A stretch of DNA of 64,000 nt from Oscillospiraceae bacterium (GTDB taxonomy: Bacteria > Bacillota > Clostridia > Oscillospirales > Oscillospiraceae), in NCBI GenBank assembly GCA_015067885.1, contig SVLO01000009.1, forward strand, positions 1-64,000, given 5' to 3'. The notes beneath the pieces are model-generated. The model was not told where the DNA came from, ran no database searches, and saw only the letters and a program-made list of their open reading frames with translations. Made by a program: the position numbers and the translations under genes. This document shows positions 32,028 to 40,254 of this stretch, in pieces. The stretch's first letter is position 1, and every line of letters begins with the position of its first letter.

Positions 32028-32768
32028 TCACTTTTTGTCCAAAAAGGCCTGATAGCGGTCGCAGATGCCCTGCACGTCGTCACCGAACTCCACCTGCTGA
32101 CCCTTGTGCAGCCACAGAATTTTGTTGCACATTTGGCGCACCTGGGCGATGGAGTGGGAAACCAGGATGGTGGTGGCACCGCCGGTGATGATCTCGCGCA
32201 TTTTGGCCTCGCTCTTTTTGCGGAAGGCGCCGTCGCCTACGGACAGCACCTCGTCCAAGATCAGAATGTCCGGCCGGACCAGGGAGGCGATGGAGAAGGC
32301 CAGCCGGGACTTCATACCGGAGGACAACTGCTTGAAGGGGCGGTCCTCAAAATCCTTCAGCTCGGCAAAGTCGATGATCTGGTCGTACATTTCCTTCATG
32401 AATTTGCGGGTGTAGCCCAGCATGGCGCCCCGGAGATAGGTGTTCTCCCGGACGGTCAGGTCGCCGTCAAAGCCGCTGCCCAGCTCCAGCAGGGCGGCGA
32501 TGGTACCCTCCCGCTTGACCCAGCCGGTGGTAGGTTCCATAATGCCGGAAACGGCCTTGAGCAGGGTGGACTTGCCCGCGCCGTTGCTGCCGATGATGCC
32601 CAGCATATCGCCCTTTTCCAGGGAGAAGGTGATATCCTTGTCCGCCCAAAACTCCGTGACCCGATATTTGCCCCTCAGCTTGCGCAGCACGTACTCTTTC
32701 AGGCCGATGTCCTTGAAGTCCCCCGTCATGTAACGGATGGAAACGCCGTTTACTTCCAATATGCTCAT
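32028..32768 (-). CDS. ABC transporter ATP-binding protein, polysaccharide export (TagH/RfbE-like)
   Basis: About 246 residues. Walker A GSNGAGKSTLLKAVSG, signature LSSGMKSRLAFSIAS, Walker B PDILILDEVLSVGD and the switch His in LVSHSIAQV. No extra C-terminal carbohydrate-binding domain like that of long RfbE/Wzt proteins is present. With the permease upstream it exports a polymer or lipid-linked glycan. Start at MSILEV, because GGAGGG precedes that ATG; the track starts five codons earlier. Confidence 0.93.
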   Translation of the reverse strand: MSILEVNGVSIRYMTGDFKDIGLKEYVLRKLRGKYRVTEFWADKDITFSLEKGDMLGIIGSNGAGKSTLLKAVSGIMEPTTGWVKREGTIAALLELGSGFDGDLTVRENTYLRGAMLGYTRKFMKEMYDQIIDFAELKDFEDRPFKQLSSGMKSRLAFSIASLVRPDILILDEVLSVGDGAFRKKSEAKMREIITGGATTILVSHSIAQVRQMCNKILWLHKGQQVEFGDDVQGICDRYQAFLDKK

Positions 32769-32779
32769 AGCGCCCTCCG

Positions 32780-33547
32780 TCACACGTAATACAGGAATTT
32801 GGTGTTGTACTTCTTATACATCCGGCAGCCGACACCCAGCACGATGATCACATACGCCGCCATGAGCAGGTGGAACCAAAGGGAGGGGACGGTGGCCTCG
32901 ATAACGATCTTGCGGAAGTAGCGGATAAAGAGGTACACCGGATTGAGCAGGAACAGGTTTTGCACCGTGGGGCTGTATCCGTCGATGCTGTAGAAGATGG
33001 CGGACATATACATCAAAAGCTGCACGAAGACCGACCAAAGGTACTGCACGTCCCGGAAGAAGACGTACAGGGCGGACAGGACCAGGCCCACGCCCAGATT
33101 GAACAGCACCAGGCAGGCCGTGGGGTACAGCAGACAGACGAACTTCCAGGTGAAGGTGATGTTGTCCAGCAGACAGAACAGGAAGAACACGCACAGGGTC
33201 AGGCCGAAGTTGATCAGGGTCTGTACGTTCTTGGACAGCAGGAACATATACTTGGGGACGTTCACCTTGGTGAAGATGCCGGCGTTGCTCATCAGGGAGG
33301 TCATACCCTGACTTGTGGCCTCGTTGAAGTAGGAAAATACGAGGTTGCCGCAGAACAGATAGGTGGTGTAATGCTCCACAGAGCGGCCGAAAAACTGCGT
33401 GAAGACCAGCCGCATGACCAGCAGGGTCAGCAGCGGGGACAGCACGCTCCAGGCCATGCCCAAAACGGTGCGCTTGTATTTCTTTTTGAAGTCGCGCTTG
33501 ACCAGTTCCTCGAAGAGGAATTGGTGCTGAAACAGCGTTGTCTTCAT
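32780..33547 (-). CDS. ABC-2 type polysaccharide exporter permease (TagG/RfbA-like)
   Basis: 255 residues with six hydrophobic segments. The cytoplasmic N-terminus ELVKRDFKKKYKRTVLGMAW is the classical ABC-2 polysaccharide permease opening, and LLNPVYLFIRYFRKIVIE near the end is also typical. It forms the channel partner of the ATPase encoded 11 bases further on. The track's 34 extra residues are dropped: the start at 33547 lies four bases after the pyruvyltransferase stop. Confidence 0.92.
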   Translation of the reverse strand: MKTTLFQHQFLFEELVKRDFKKKYKRTVLGMAWSVLSPLLTLLVMRLVFTQFFGRSVEHYTTYLFCGNLVFSYFNEATSQGMTSLMSNAGIFTKVNVPKYMFLLSKNVQTLINFGLTLCVFFLFCLLDNITFTWKFVCLLYPTACLVLFNLGVGLVLSALYVFFRDVQYLWSVFVQLLMYMSAIFYSIDGYSPTVQNLFLLNPVYLFIRYFRKIVIEATVPSLWFHLLMAAYVIIVLGVGCRMYKKYNTKFLYYV

Positions 33548-33551
33548 ACTC

Positions 33552-34676
33552 TCAGTTCTTTCGTCGTAATTTATAGCGCAGCCAAGCCAGAAAATACTTT
33601 GCGATATATCGCAAACCCACTTGTCCGCTGGCAAACTGCCGCAAAACAACGTCTTTGTAGTGCGGCTTGGGAGCGTTCGCTTTTTGGGCTAGGGTCAGGG
33701 CGTGCGCCAAAGAGGCTTCCAGCAAGGCCTTCATCGTCTGCATTTGCCAGGTGCGGATGGCCTGTTCGTCCCGGGCGGGGAGCGGCTGTACCGGGCAATT
33801 CAAAAAGGCACGAATCTCCCGAATCATGCGCTCCCGGAAAGGGATGTGCTTTTCTGCGTTTTGGGGCGGGTTTGCAAAGGAGAACGGAAACTGTCCGGCG
33901 GCAATCTGCCGGGGAGTGGCGGTTTCCATCCAGTCCACGTAGGGCTGGAAGCGCTTGTCGTCCATATCGGGTCGTACCAGAAGGACGGGGACGCCCATGG
34001 CCAGGCAGGGCAGGGCACAGTGCAGGCGGCAGGTTACGACGCAGCGGGCGTTCTGATAGAGGGCCAAAAGTTCCTTTACCTTCGATTCCCGCACGCTCCA
34101 GGGCGTTCCCTCCTCGTATTTGGGGATGGAGTGGGTGATTTTTTTCACCTGCATACCCTCGGACCTGGCTTGCTTTGTAATCAGGGCCTCGGCCTCCTGC
34201 TCAATATCTACGATACAGATGTAGTTACCCGGTTTTTCGGGGATGTTTCGGGGCAAGGTCAGGGTTAGGCAGCCGGAAAAGAAGGCGGGAATCCCGCGCT
34301 CCTCCAGCAGCCTTTGTGTGTCCAGATCCCGGCAGCCGATGGGACCCCACTGGTTCAGATAGGTTTGCCCTTCTCCCTCCAAAAATGTGCTTTTCATATA
34401 CTTGTCATAGTAAAAATAAGACTCTTCGGAGTAGTTGAAGGCGAAAAATGTGGGGATGATGTCTTTGCTGGGGGGCCAATTCCATTTTTGGTGCATATAC
34501 CAGCCGTTCATAATGGCCTTGACCGGCTCGCCGTGGTCGGACGAGAAGGTGTCCGTATTTTCCCGATCGATGATATAGTCGATTTGGGGCAACAGGCAGG
34601 CTGCGGCGTAGCTTTGAATGTCGTCGCCGATGTTTGTGGTATCTTTGTATATAACGAGTCCGTACTTGTTATCCAT
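33552..34676 (-). CDS. Polysaccharide pyruvyl transferase-family protein
   Basis: 374 residues. Features of the family: YKDTTNIGDDIQSYAA near the N-terminus, GPIGCRDLDTQRLLEERGIP, and CRLHCALPCLAMGVPVLLV. These enzymes add ketal pyruvate to glycans or act as related transferases. The last ~32 residues (VVLRQFASGQVGLRYI through WLRYKLRRKN) form a basic aromatic tail shared with the next two upstream genes. AGAGG lies upstream of the ATG. Sits between the GT8 gene and the permease. Confidence 0.87.
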   Translation of the reverse strand: MDNKYGLVIYKDTTNIGDDIQSYAAACLLPQIDYIIDRENTDTFSSDHGEPVKAIMNGWYMHQKWNWPPSKDIIPTFFAFNYSEESYFYYDKYMKSTFLEGEGQTYLNQWGPIGCRDLDTQRLLEERGIPAFFSGCLTLTLPRNIPEKPGNYICIVDIEQEAEALITKQARSEGMQVKKITHSIPKYEEGTPWSVRESKVKELLALYQNARCVVTCRLHCALPCLAMGVPVLLVRPDMDDKRFQPYVDWMETATPRQIAAGQFPFSFANPPQNAEKHIPFRERMIREIRAFLNCPVQPLPARDEQAIRTWQMQTMKALLEASLAHALTLAQKANAPKPHYKDVVLRQFASGQVGLRYIAKYFLAWLRYKLRRKN

Positions 34677-34680
34677 AGCA

Positions 34681-35688
34681 TTAAGACCTCTTTATTCTGA
34701 GCTTATAAGCGAACCACGCCTTGATATAACGCAGAATATATCGAAACCCGAGCTTTCCGGTCCGGTACATATCCAGCACCGCGGTTTCGGGGCCGGAGGG
34801 AACGGCTCTGGCGGCGGGGGTGGCACTGACAGCCGGAACCTCTGCGTTGAGACGAATCAAGTCGGCGGTCAACTGCTCGCAGTAGGGCGTGGAGCGGATA
34901 TATTCCATGAAGTATATATACGAGGGGATGAAAAGCTGGGCCCACGGTTTTCCCTGGTCCAGATAATGGAGAATGTGGAACTGGCCGGGCTGAGCCGCGC
35001 CGGATTGAAGGTCGCGCTCAAAATAGCGGTAATAGGTGTTCCAGCCGGAATCCAAATATTCAATTCGCCCCTTACACACAAAGTTGAGCACGTCCTGATC
35101 CATCCACAGAAAGTCCCGTCTGACGGCCAGCGTATCCATACATTTTTTGCGGATCTCTTCCTGCCGGAACAGCTTCGCGTTGATTAGCAGGACTCCGGCG
35201 TTGATGTATTGTTCCGGCTCCATACCAAGGGTTTTTCGCAAATAGGCCCGCTTGCTTTTGTTTTCCTCCGGAGTGTTTCGGAACACAACAACGCCGCCCA
35301 AAATGTTGTTTCCCATATCAAGTTCAAGCAGACGGGCAAGGTCCGTATTTACGATGATGTCGCAATCCAAATAGACTATGGTGTCGTACTGGGGCAGGAC
35401 TTCGCCGATATACAGCCGCAGATAAGTGGTGATGGAAATGCGCCCGCGGGCGTAGAGGACGTCTTTGTCCATAAGCGCGGTGACGGAAATGCATTGAATG
35501 GAAACGTTCGCCTTGGCCTGGGAACAGAGCTTTGCAATGTTTTTCTCGCTCAAACTATCGTAGAACACGTAAATGTCATAGAAATTGTCCGGAGAGCTTT
35601 GCGCAATGATGGACGCAATTGCCACGCTGCAATAGGGAGCGAACTTATCGTCTGTGGCCAGCACAGCGGGTATCGTTTTTTGATACAT
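34681..35688 (-). CDS. Glycosyltransferase family 8
   Basis: 335 residues. GT-A fold enzyme. N-terminal IPAVLATDDKFAPYCSVAIA, the metal-binding DxD in TIVYLDCDIIVNTDL, the YINAGVLLINAKLFR block and WMDQDVLNFV; HILHYLDQGKPW supplies the second metal-site His. A Pro/Ala-rich linker (~290-305) leads to the shared C-terminal tail (LGFRYI...AWFAYKLR). AGGAG precedes the ATG. One base separates it from the preceding gene. Confidence 0.93.
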   Translation of the reverse strand: MYQKTIPAVLATDDKFAPYCSVAIASIIAQSSPDNFYDIYVFYDSLSEKNIAKLCSQAKANVSIQCISVTALMDKDVLYARGRISITTYLRLYIGEVLPQYDTIVYLDCDIIVNTDLARLLELDMGNNILGGVVVFRNTPEENKSKRAYLRKTLGMEPEQYINAGVLLINAKLFRQEEIRKKCMDTLAVRRDFLWMDQDVLNFVCKGRIEYLDSGWNTYYRYFERDLQSGAAQPGQFHILHYLDQGKPWAQLFIPSYIYFMEYIRSTPYCEQLTADLIRLNAEVPAVSATPAARAVPSGPETAVLDMYRTGKLGFRYILRYIKAWFAYKLRIKRS

Positions 35689-35689
35689 A

Positions 35690-36745
35690 TTATGGTCTCC
35701 TCTTGAGTTTGTATGTCAGCCACGCCCGGCTGCAGTTCAGCAGGCAGCGCAGTCCGTGCCTGCCGGCGGCAAATTGCCGCACAACATCGGTGTTGGCGAC
35801 AGGGGTTGAGCCGGATCGGCGCATCAGCGCGTCTGCGATGCGCTGGCCGCCCCAATGCTTGACTAGGCAATTCATTCCGGCGTCTTTTTCCTCTGCTTTC
35901 AGACCGAAAAACACGTCGATACAGTATTGAATCAGTCGATTTTCAATGGCGCGAAATTCCTGAATATACTCCTGAAAGATACCGTTGCGCTCCAAAAATT
36001 CTTGGATGGTTTGGATGACGCCTTCTTGGTCGCAGTACCGGTCAAAGCGTGCCAAACTTGTGCTGGGAGAACCGCTTACGCCCACGCCGTAGTTGTAGTG
36101 GTACAGCTTGTCCTCGATACCGACGAAGAGGGTTGCGTTGCAAGCCAAAATGAAAAAAGCGCAGGCATCCTCGGCCATAGTGCAATACTGATCCGGGATC
36201 TCCGAATAGCTCTGTTTGCACAGTGCGGCCCTGTAAAACTTGTTCCAGATATTGTGGGTGCAGGTACGCGGGATAAAACAGCTTCTGGCAATCTCGCGGC
36301 CGGTCAGCCGGTCGGCGTGCATGCTGTACCGCCGCTCCAACTGCGTGCGGATGCTGCCGACATCGCCGTCCACGATGACACCGAAGGCAATGATATCCGC
36401 ACCGGTCTGTTCCATGTTTCGGTACAGGACTTCGCAGGCGTTGGGTTCAATGTGGTCGTCGGAGTCCACGAACAGGATGGCCTCGCCGGTGGCCTGCATA
36501 ACGCCGTCCTTTCGGGCTTGCAGCAAACCCTTGTTTTTTTCGTGTTTGAGTATACGGATGCGGCTGTCCTTCCGGCAATACTCGTCCAAAATCGTTAAAC
36601 TGCCGTCGGTAGAGCCGTCATCCACGCAGATGATTTCGATTTCGGGCAGCGTTTGGGCCAAAATACTGTCCAGGCAATGGGCCAAATACGGCTCTACGTT
36701 GTATACCGGGATGACCACGGATACTTTTGGGGGTGTTGTGTTCAT
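35690..36745 (-). CDS. Glycosyltransferase family 2
   Basis: 351 residues. GT-A fold: VSVVIPVYNVEPYLAHCLDS, IICVDDGSTDGS, and the metal-binding ILFVDSDDHIEPN. The catalytic region continues with GVSGSPSTSLARFDRY. The last ~32 residues (VVRQFAAGRHGLR...AWLTYKLKRRP) match the tails of the two following proteins. A ribosome site (GATGAGG) lies upstream of ATG. Specificity unknown. Confidence 0.92.
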   Translation of the reverse strand: MNTTPPKVSVVIPVYNVEPYLAHCLDSILAQTLPEIEIICVDDGSTDGSLTILDEYCRKDSRIRILKHEKNKGLLQARKDGVMQATGEAILFVDSDDHIEPNACEVLYRNMEQTGADIIAFGVIVDGDVGSIRTQLERRYSMHADRLTGREIARSCFIPRTCTHNIWNKFYRAALCKQSYSEIPDQYCTMAEDACAFFILACNATLFVGIEDKLYHYNYGVGVSGSPSTSLARFDRYCDQEGVIQTIQEFLERNGIFQEYIQEFRAIENRLIQYCIDVFFGLKAEEKDAGMNCLVKHWGGQRIADALMRRSGSTPVANTDVVRQFAAGRHGLRCLLNCSRAWLTYKLKRRP

Positions 36746-36778
36746 AATTCTACCTCATCTCAAGGGGGCGTGCGCTGA

Positions 36779-37780
36779 TTACAGCACCCTGCCATTCTTG
36801 CATTTATACAGCCAGCCGATGAATCCGGCGGCGGCGAAGGCCCACCAGGTCGCGTAGGGGGTCAGGCGCAGGACCAGCCGGCCGGCCAGGCCGAGGCCGG
36901 TGTGGGCCAGGGCATCCCGCAGGCGGGGTCTGGCAAAGGCGGCGATGTCCCGGAGTTGCTCCCGGTACTCCGCTCGCATGGCTTTTGGGGAGGAATAATA
37001 GCCGCTCCAGATGTGGGCGGCGGAGGCGAGGCACTGTGCCTCCAGCAGGGGGCGGAACTGGGGCCAGTCGGCGGCCATTTCGTCGTACCGCTGCCGCGCG
37101 GCCAGGAAAAAGTTGATGCGGTTGGCGATGGAGGCGTCGGCAAGGATGCTGCCCTGCCGCTGCAGATAGTGGTACTTCGCCTCCGGCAGCAGTACCGTCC
37201 GGCGTGCCGCCATAAACAGGCGGTGGACCACCGCGATGTCCTCGAAGGTCTTGCCCACGGGGAAGCGGACGGCGTCGAACAGCTCCCGCTTCCACAGCTT
37301 GTCCCAGACGAAGTTGTGCAGGACCTTGTCCTCCAGCAGGTGCCGCAGGGCCGCCTCCCGCTCCATGACCTCCGACCGGGGCCAGCCCTTGGGCTCGGAG
37401 CGGTTGGGGAATTCTTCAAAGCGCCCGCAGAAGGCAATGTCGGCGTCGGCGCGCTGCAGATTGGTCAGCAGGTATTCGAACATATCCGGCTCCACCCAGT
37501 CGTCGCTGTCCACAAAGCCGAAATAGTCGCCGGTGGCAACGTCCAAGGCGGCGTTGCGGGCGGCGGACAGGCCGCCGTTTTGCCGGTGGATGACGAGGAT
37601 GCGCCCGTCCCGGGCGGCGTACTCGTCGCAGATGGCGGGGCAGTTGTCCGGGGAGCCGTCGTCCACCAGGATGATTTCTAAATTTCGGTAGGTCTGATTG
37701 ACGATGCTGTCCAAACACTTGCGCAGGTACGGCTCCACCTTATAGACCGGGACGATGATCGAAATTTTTGGGGTTTCCAT
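36779..37780 (-). CDS. Glycosyltransferase family 2, second copy
   Basis: About 333 residues. ISIIVPVYKVEPYLRKCLDS, IILVDDGSPDNC, FGFVDSDDWVEPD and DKLWKRELFD are the classical EPS-type GT2 blocks. The C-terminus ends in a hydrophobic segment (TWWAFAAAGFIGWLYKC) and a basic end, so it may be membrane-anchored in another way from its neighbours. Start options overlap the previous stop (ATG 37786) or lie six bases on (ATG 37780); GAGGG eight bases upstream favours 37780. Confidence 0.9.
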   Translation of the reverse strand: METPKISIIVPVYKVEPYLRKCLDSIVNQTYRNLEIILVDDGSPDNCPAICDEYAARDGRILVIHRQNGGLSAARNAALDVATGDYFGFVDSDDWVEPDMFEYLLTNLQRADADIAFCGRFEEFPNRSEPKGWPRSEVMEREAALRHLLEDKVLHNFVWDKLWKRELFDAVRFPVGKTFEDIAVVHRLFMAARRTVLLPEAKYHYLQRQGSILADASIANRINFFLAARQRYDEMAADWPQFRPLLEAQCLASAAHIWSGYYSSPKAMRAEYREQLRDIAAFARPRLRDALAHTGLGLAGRLVLRLTPYATWWAFAAAGFIGWLYKCKNGRVL

Positions 37781-37785
37781 ATACA

Positions 37786-38898
37786 TCACCCTCTGAATGT
37801 GGTTTCCACCGTGGACGCAACGCAGGCAACGTCAAACCCGGCCCGGGCCACGGCCTCGTGTGCGGATTGACGTTCGCCGCTTGTGCAATTCAGCAGGGCG
37901 GCGGCCCATTCCGCGGCCCCGGCGGACAGGGGCAGTTGCTGAACGTTGGGGGTAATAAAGGCTTGATTGGTAATATGCTCGGAGCAAACGATGGGCAGGC
38001 CGGCGGCCTGGGCCTCCACCGCCACTACGGGCAGCCCCTCGAACCGACTGGGGAAGGCAAGAACGTCCATTGCCCAGAACAGCCGCTCCACCTGATTGGT
38101 GGTGCCGTAGAAGATCACCCGGTCCGCGATGCCGAGGGCCTTTGCCTTTTCTTCCAGGGCGGGGCGGTCCTCCCCCTCGCCCACCAGCAGCAGGCGGCAA
38201 TCGGGGCGAAGCTTAATTGCCTCGGCCATCACGTCCAGCAGGAAGGCTTGGTTTTTCTGATAGCACAGCCGACCCACACTGCCCATAACGAACTGATCGG
38301 CAAGGCCCAGCTCCTGCCGCGCGGCGTCCCGGGCGGCGGGGTCGAACCGGAACCGCCCGGTGTCGATCCCGTTGGGGATGAAGGTGTAACCCCGGGCCTG
38401 CAGCAGGCGGGCGGGGAACATGAACTCCGCAGCCCTCTGGGAACAGGCCCAAAGGGCGGTGGCGTCCCCGGTGTAGCGCCGGGCATACCGGCGGTGGAGC
38501 CACAGCTTGAGGGGGCGGGTGAGGCTTTGGCGCAGGTCGGTGTTGTGGCTGTGGGCGATGCGGACCGGCACCCCGGCCTGTTTGGCCAGGTGGGCGTAAT
38601 ACAGGGACATACCCTGAAAGATGTTCAGATGCACCACGTCGTATTGCCGCTGCTGCAGCAGGGCGCGGAACATACGATGGTTGGCGGCCAGGTCGTTTTG
38701 CTTGCCGGAAAGCTGGTAAAACCGCACGCCGCAGTCCTGCAGCGGTTGGGTGAACACGCTGGAGTCCAACCGGGCGGCCACTAAATCCACCTCCAAACCG
38801 GACAGGTCGGCGCGGCGCAGCACGTTGCACAGGAAGGACTCAATCCCGCCGGACTCCCAGCGTTCACAGAACACGCAAATTCGTTTTGTCGCTTTCAT
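37786..38898 (-). CDS. Glycosyltransferase family 4
   Basis: 370 residues, GT-B fold. N-terminal RICVFCERWESGGIESFLCN, mid-block FIPNGIDTGRFRFDP, then VGRLCYQKNQAFLLDV, VIFYGTTNQVERLFWAMD and FPSRFEGLPVVAVEAQAAGL, which include the nucleotide-diphosphate-binding glutamates. Start at MKATKR, because GGAGG lies five bases before it; the track starts four codons earlier within that site. First gene of the seven-gene minus-strand polysaccharide operon. Confidence 0.92.
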   Translation of the reverse strand: MKATKRICVFCERWESGGIESFLCNVLRRADLSGLEVDLVAARLDSSVFTQPLQDCGVRFYQLSGKQNDLAANHRMFRALLQQRQYDVVHLNIFQGMSLYYAHLAKQAGVPVRIAHSHNTDLRQSLTRPLKLWLHRRYARRYTGDATALWACSQRAAEFMFPARLLQARGYTFIPNGIDTGRFRFDPAARDAARQELGLADQFVMGSVGRLCYQKNQAFLLDVMAEAIKLRPDCRLLLVGEGEDRPALEEKAKALGIADRVIFYGTTNQVERLFWAMDVLAFPSRFEGLPVVAVEAQAAGLPIVCSEHITNQAFITPNVQQLPLSAGAAEWAAALLNCTSGERQSAHEAVARAGFDVACVASTVETTFRG

Positions 38899-38962
38899 AG
38901 GCGCCTCCATTCAACGGCGGGTGGCGAGGTGGCGGAGAGGAACGCGCTTTCATACAAATTAA

Positions 38963-38991
38963 ATTCTACCACAAACAGGCCGTAATTGCAA
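38963..38991 (-). promoter_or_regulatory. Promoter of the minus-strand polysaccharide operon
   Basis: Minus strand TTGCAA, 17 bases, TAGAAT. It lies right after the lysR terminator. Confidence 0.8.
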
Positions 38992-38996
38992 CAACT

Positions 38997-39019
38997 GCGC
39001 CCCATTCTTGTTGGGGCGC
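38997..39019 (-). terminator. Hairpin after lysR
   Basis: GCGCCCCA-ACAAGAA-TGGGGCGC on the minus strand, then AGTTGTTG. The T run is poor, so terminator strength is uncertain. Confidence 0.55.
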
Positions 39020-39033
39020 GGTCGTTCTGCGTG

Positions 39034-39966
39034 TCAGGGGAACCGCCGCTGGATGTTCTTCAGCAGCTCGTTGGCCAGCAGGGAACGCACGGTGTTCTCC
39101 CGCTGGATGTAGCCGAACTCTGCCTGGATGGTACCTTCGGCAAAGGGGATGAAGCGCACGTCGGAATAGAATCCCTCCGGGGCGTAGGGGACGTCCACGT
39201 AGGCGCCGATGGCGTAGCCGTCCACAAGGCCCAGCATATTGCGCAGCACGTTGAAGTTGTTGACGGTGATCTCGTGCCGGGGGGTCAGGTGGATGCCCCG
39301 GGTGATGTGCAGGTAGTCGGTGATAGTCTGGGTATTGAACTCCCGGCCCGCCAGGCGCAGGAAGGGCAGGGAGCGGATCTTGTCGAAATCCACCTGGGTA
39401 TCCCCGGCGGAGAAGCGGGGGTTGGAGGCACCCACGTAGATACCGGTGCGCATTTGGCCGATGGTGTGATACTCCAGCTTGCGCAGGGCCAACTGCCGCA
39501 TGAGGACGGACTTGGTGAAGTGGTACACGGTGCAAAAACCGATCTCCGCCCGGCTTTGGGCCACGTGGTCCAGCAGCTTGATACCGGCGGAGTCCAGCAG
39601 GTTGATCTTGACGAAGTTGGGGTCGTACCGCTGCAGCAGACGGGCCACCTCCATCTCCACCACCCGGTGGCTGACCGACACTAAATTCAGCTCCAGCGGC
39701 ACCCGGTTGTTGTCCACCCGGCAGGCGGCGGTCATGGCGTCCACCTGCTGCAAAATCTCCCGGGCGCGGTCCACGAACTCCGCCCCGGCGGCGGTCAGGG
39801 TCATGCCGGTGCTGCTGCGGTGGAAGAGCTTGGCGTTCAGCTCCTCCTCCGCCCGCTTGATGGACAGGGACAGGTTGGGCTGGGACACGAAGAGGTTGGC
39901 TGCGGCCTGGGACAGGGTGCCGGTGTCGGCCACCTCGATGATTTGCTCCAACTGGGAAAGATTCAT
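39034..39966 (-). CDS. LysR-family transcriptional regulator
   Basis: 310 residues. Winged-helix domain: MNLSQLEQIIEVADTGTLSQ, AAANLFVSQPNLSLSIKRAE. The effector-binding domain starts near residue 90 (VPLELNLVSVSHRVVEMEVA). Start ATG at 39966 follows AGGAGGGG; the track's 197 upstream codons are not coding. Divergent from the CoA-transferase operon, which it most probably controls in response to a pathway compound. Confidence 0.94.
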   Translation of the reverse strand: MNLSQLEQIIEVADTGTLSQAAANLFVSQPNLSLSIKRAEEELNAKLFHRSSTGMTLTAAGAEFVDRAREILQQVDAMTAACRVDNNRVPLELNLVSVSHRVVEMEVARLLQRYDPNFVKINLLDSAGIKLLDHVAQSRAEIGFCTVYHFTKSVLMRQLALRKLEYHTIGQMRTGIYVGASNPRFSAGDTQVDFDKIRSLPFLRLAGREFNTQTITDYLHITRGIHLTPRHEITVNNFNVLRNMLGLVDGYAIGAYVDVPYAPEGFYSDVRFIPFAEGTIQAEFGYIQRENTVRSLLANELLKNIQRRFP

Positions 39967-40107
39967 GGGAACCCCTCCTGACATAATATTAAAAAAACAA
40001 ATAGTTCGGTCGGGTCGGCACCAGTTTAGCACGAAAAAAGCAGATGCGCAAGGGGAAAATAAAAGACGTGGACTCGTTGTTGCGCCTGGAAAAATAAGAA
40101 TACGCCG

Positions 40108-40163
40108 CCGGATGGGGCGGGAAAGGGCCGCGCTATAAGTTTTGTTAATGACACCCCATCCGG
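40108..40163. repeat. Inverted repeat between lysR and the CoA-transferase gene
   Basis: CCGGATGGGG and CCCCATCCGG, perfect ten-base arms 36 bases apart. The 288-base gap 39967-40254 holds this and no gene. It may be an operator or an RNA stem. Confidence 0.5.
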
Positions 40164-40254
40164 ATTTGGCAATGGTTGGGGGAGAGCGGGTGTGATAAGG
40201 TGTATTCGTAATATCCCGCAGTCTGTCGACCGCGGAGAAAATGAGGTGCGAACG

